A stretch of 64,000 nucleotides of DNA from assembly GCF_016195855.1 (NCBI RefSeq), contig NZ_JACPYU010000016.1, positions 434,001 to 498,000 on the forward strand. Reading direction: 5' to 3'. The notes beneath the pieces were generated by a model, which was given only the letters and a program-made list of their open reading frames with translations, did not search any database and had not been told where the DNA came from. A program made the position numbers and the translations under genes. This stretch comes from Aquabacterium sp. (GTDB lineage Bacteria > Pseudomonadota > Gammaproteobacteria > Burkholderiales > Burkholderiaceae_C). Positions 63,773 to 64,000 of the stretch are shown here, one piece after another; within the stretch, counting starts at the first letter, position 1; the number at the start of each line of letters is the position of its first letter.

Positions 63773-64000
63773 ATGTTTCCCCATTTTTCGCTGCTGCCCC
63801 GCAGGGGCATGCAATGGGTCGTCCTCGACCTGCCCACTCGCATGCGCTTGCAGCGTGTCGCCATTGTGGTGGCCCTCAGCCTTGCTACCTTCCAGGCCCA
63901 TGCCCAGGGTGTCCTGGCGTTTGAACAGGCACTCAGCCTGTCTCAAGCACGCTCGCAGCAACTGGTGGCCCAAGATCACGCCACATCGGCTGCGCGCGAC
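63773..64000 (+). CDS. Outer-membrane efflux protein (TolC/CzcC-type), N-terminal part
   Basis: The first 76 codons. A long leader (M-F-P-H-F-S-L-L-P-R-R-G) with signal peptide (I-V-V-A-L-S-L-A-T-F-Q-A-H-A) leads to V-L-A-F-E-Q-A-L-S-L-S-Q-A-R-S-Q-Q-L, the usual first helix of outer-membrane channel partners of RND efflux pumps. GGAGG lies six bases before the ATG. It continues beyond the right edge, where the membrane-fusion and pump genes are expected. Confidence 0.72.
   Translation, partial: MFPHFSLLPRRGMQWVVLDLPTRMRLQRVAIVVALSLATFQAHAQGVLAFEQALSLSQARSQQLVAQDHATSAARD

Larger units (their letters stand above)
28642..64000. mobile_element. Genomic island integrated at the 3' end of guaA (right end outside window)
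   Basis: Everything right of the guaA remnant looks accessory: a tyrosine-recombinase-type integrase near the boundary, ParB-like protein, RadC, DUF5983, SbcCD-like pair, a TIR-containing gene group, mercury and other metal-response genes. No core genes reappear before 64,000. I see no relaxase or type IV secretion genes in the visible part, so whether this is an integrative conjugative element or a mobilisable/decayed island cannot be decided here. Confidence 0.72.

Overview
The window looks like chromosomal DNA from a high-GC betaproteobacterium, most likely Burkholderiales (Comamonadaceae or a close relative such as Aquabacterium). This rests on gene order (xseA-sodB, exbBD-lpxK-trm112-kdsB-adk, dnaG-rpoD, thpR-tadA beside the 3' end of guaA) and on the protein sequences; it is an inference, not a database result. 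The window divides into a core part (1 to about 28,640) and an integrated genomic island (about 28,642 to the right edge).

Core part. sodB (partial) and xseA lie on the minus strand. A plus-strand envelope run follows: ExbB, ExbD, LpxK, Trm112-like and KdsB, then adk. Next come dnaG and rpoD, with a near-consensus sigma-70 promoter and a clear terminator around rpoD. A signalling cluster follows: an adenylate cyclase-FHA protein, a 1219-residue GAF/PAS hybrid histidine kinase translationally coupled to hemH, and a convergent membrane EAL phosphodiesterase. The minus strand then carries rmuC, a two-subunit 3-oxoacid CoA-transferase, a thioesterase and an SDR. ETF-ubiquinone oxidoreductase and a DUF72 protein are on the plus strand, then tadA, thpR and a small membrane protein on the minus strand.

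Island boundary. At 28,640-28,672 the minus strand encodes the last residues of a GMP synthase (ending I-E-W-E-stop) with no guaA gene attached. This is what remains when an element integrates at the 3' end of guaA. Immediately to the right are an XRE regulator, a small protein and a tyrosine-recombinase-type integrase. The island has not ended by 64,000, so it is at least 35 kb, and the intact guaA should lie beyond the right edge.

Island contents. (1) ParB-like protein and a large SF1 helicase. (2) A minus-strand run of six genes (37,115-41,728) headed by a TIR-domain protein and including a predicted PD-(D/E)xK-like protein and three or four unrecognised proteins, with a divergent membrane/SH3 protein: a candidate undescribed anti-phage or plasmid-exclusion system. 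(3) A run of small genes (43,507-47,232, including RadC and a DUF5983 protein), most preceded by a long leader full of stem-loops; two leaders share the same three motifs in the same order. (4) An SbcC-like ATPase and an SbcD-like nuclease, with a Cys-rich possible recombination-directionality-like protein, split by an 8.7 kb oppositely oriented cargo block: PepSY protein, two PAP2 phosphatases, two COG4705-type membrane proteins, a lipoprotein, a QseBC-like two-component system and a nucleotide pyrophosphatase/phosphodiesterase-like protein. (5) A metal-response end: GDCCVxC protein, MerP, MerT and MerR with a textbook mer operator but no MerA in view, a second MerR-type regulator, a Cys/His/Met-rich exported protein and the start of an outer-membrane efflux protein.
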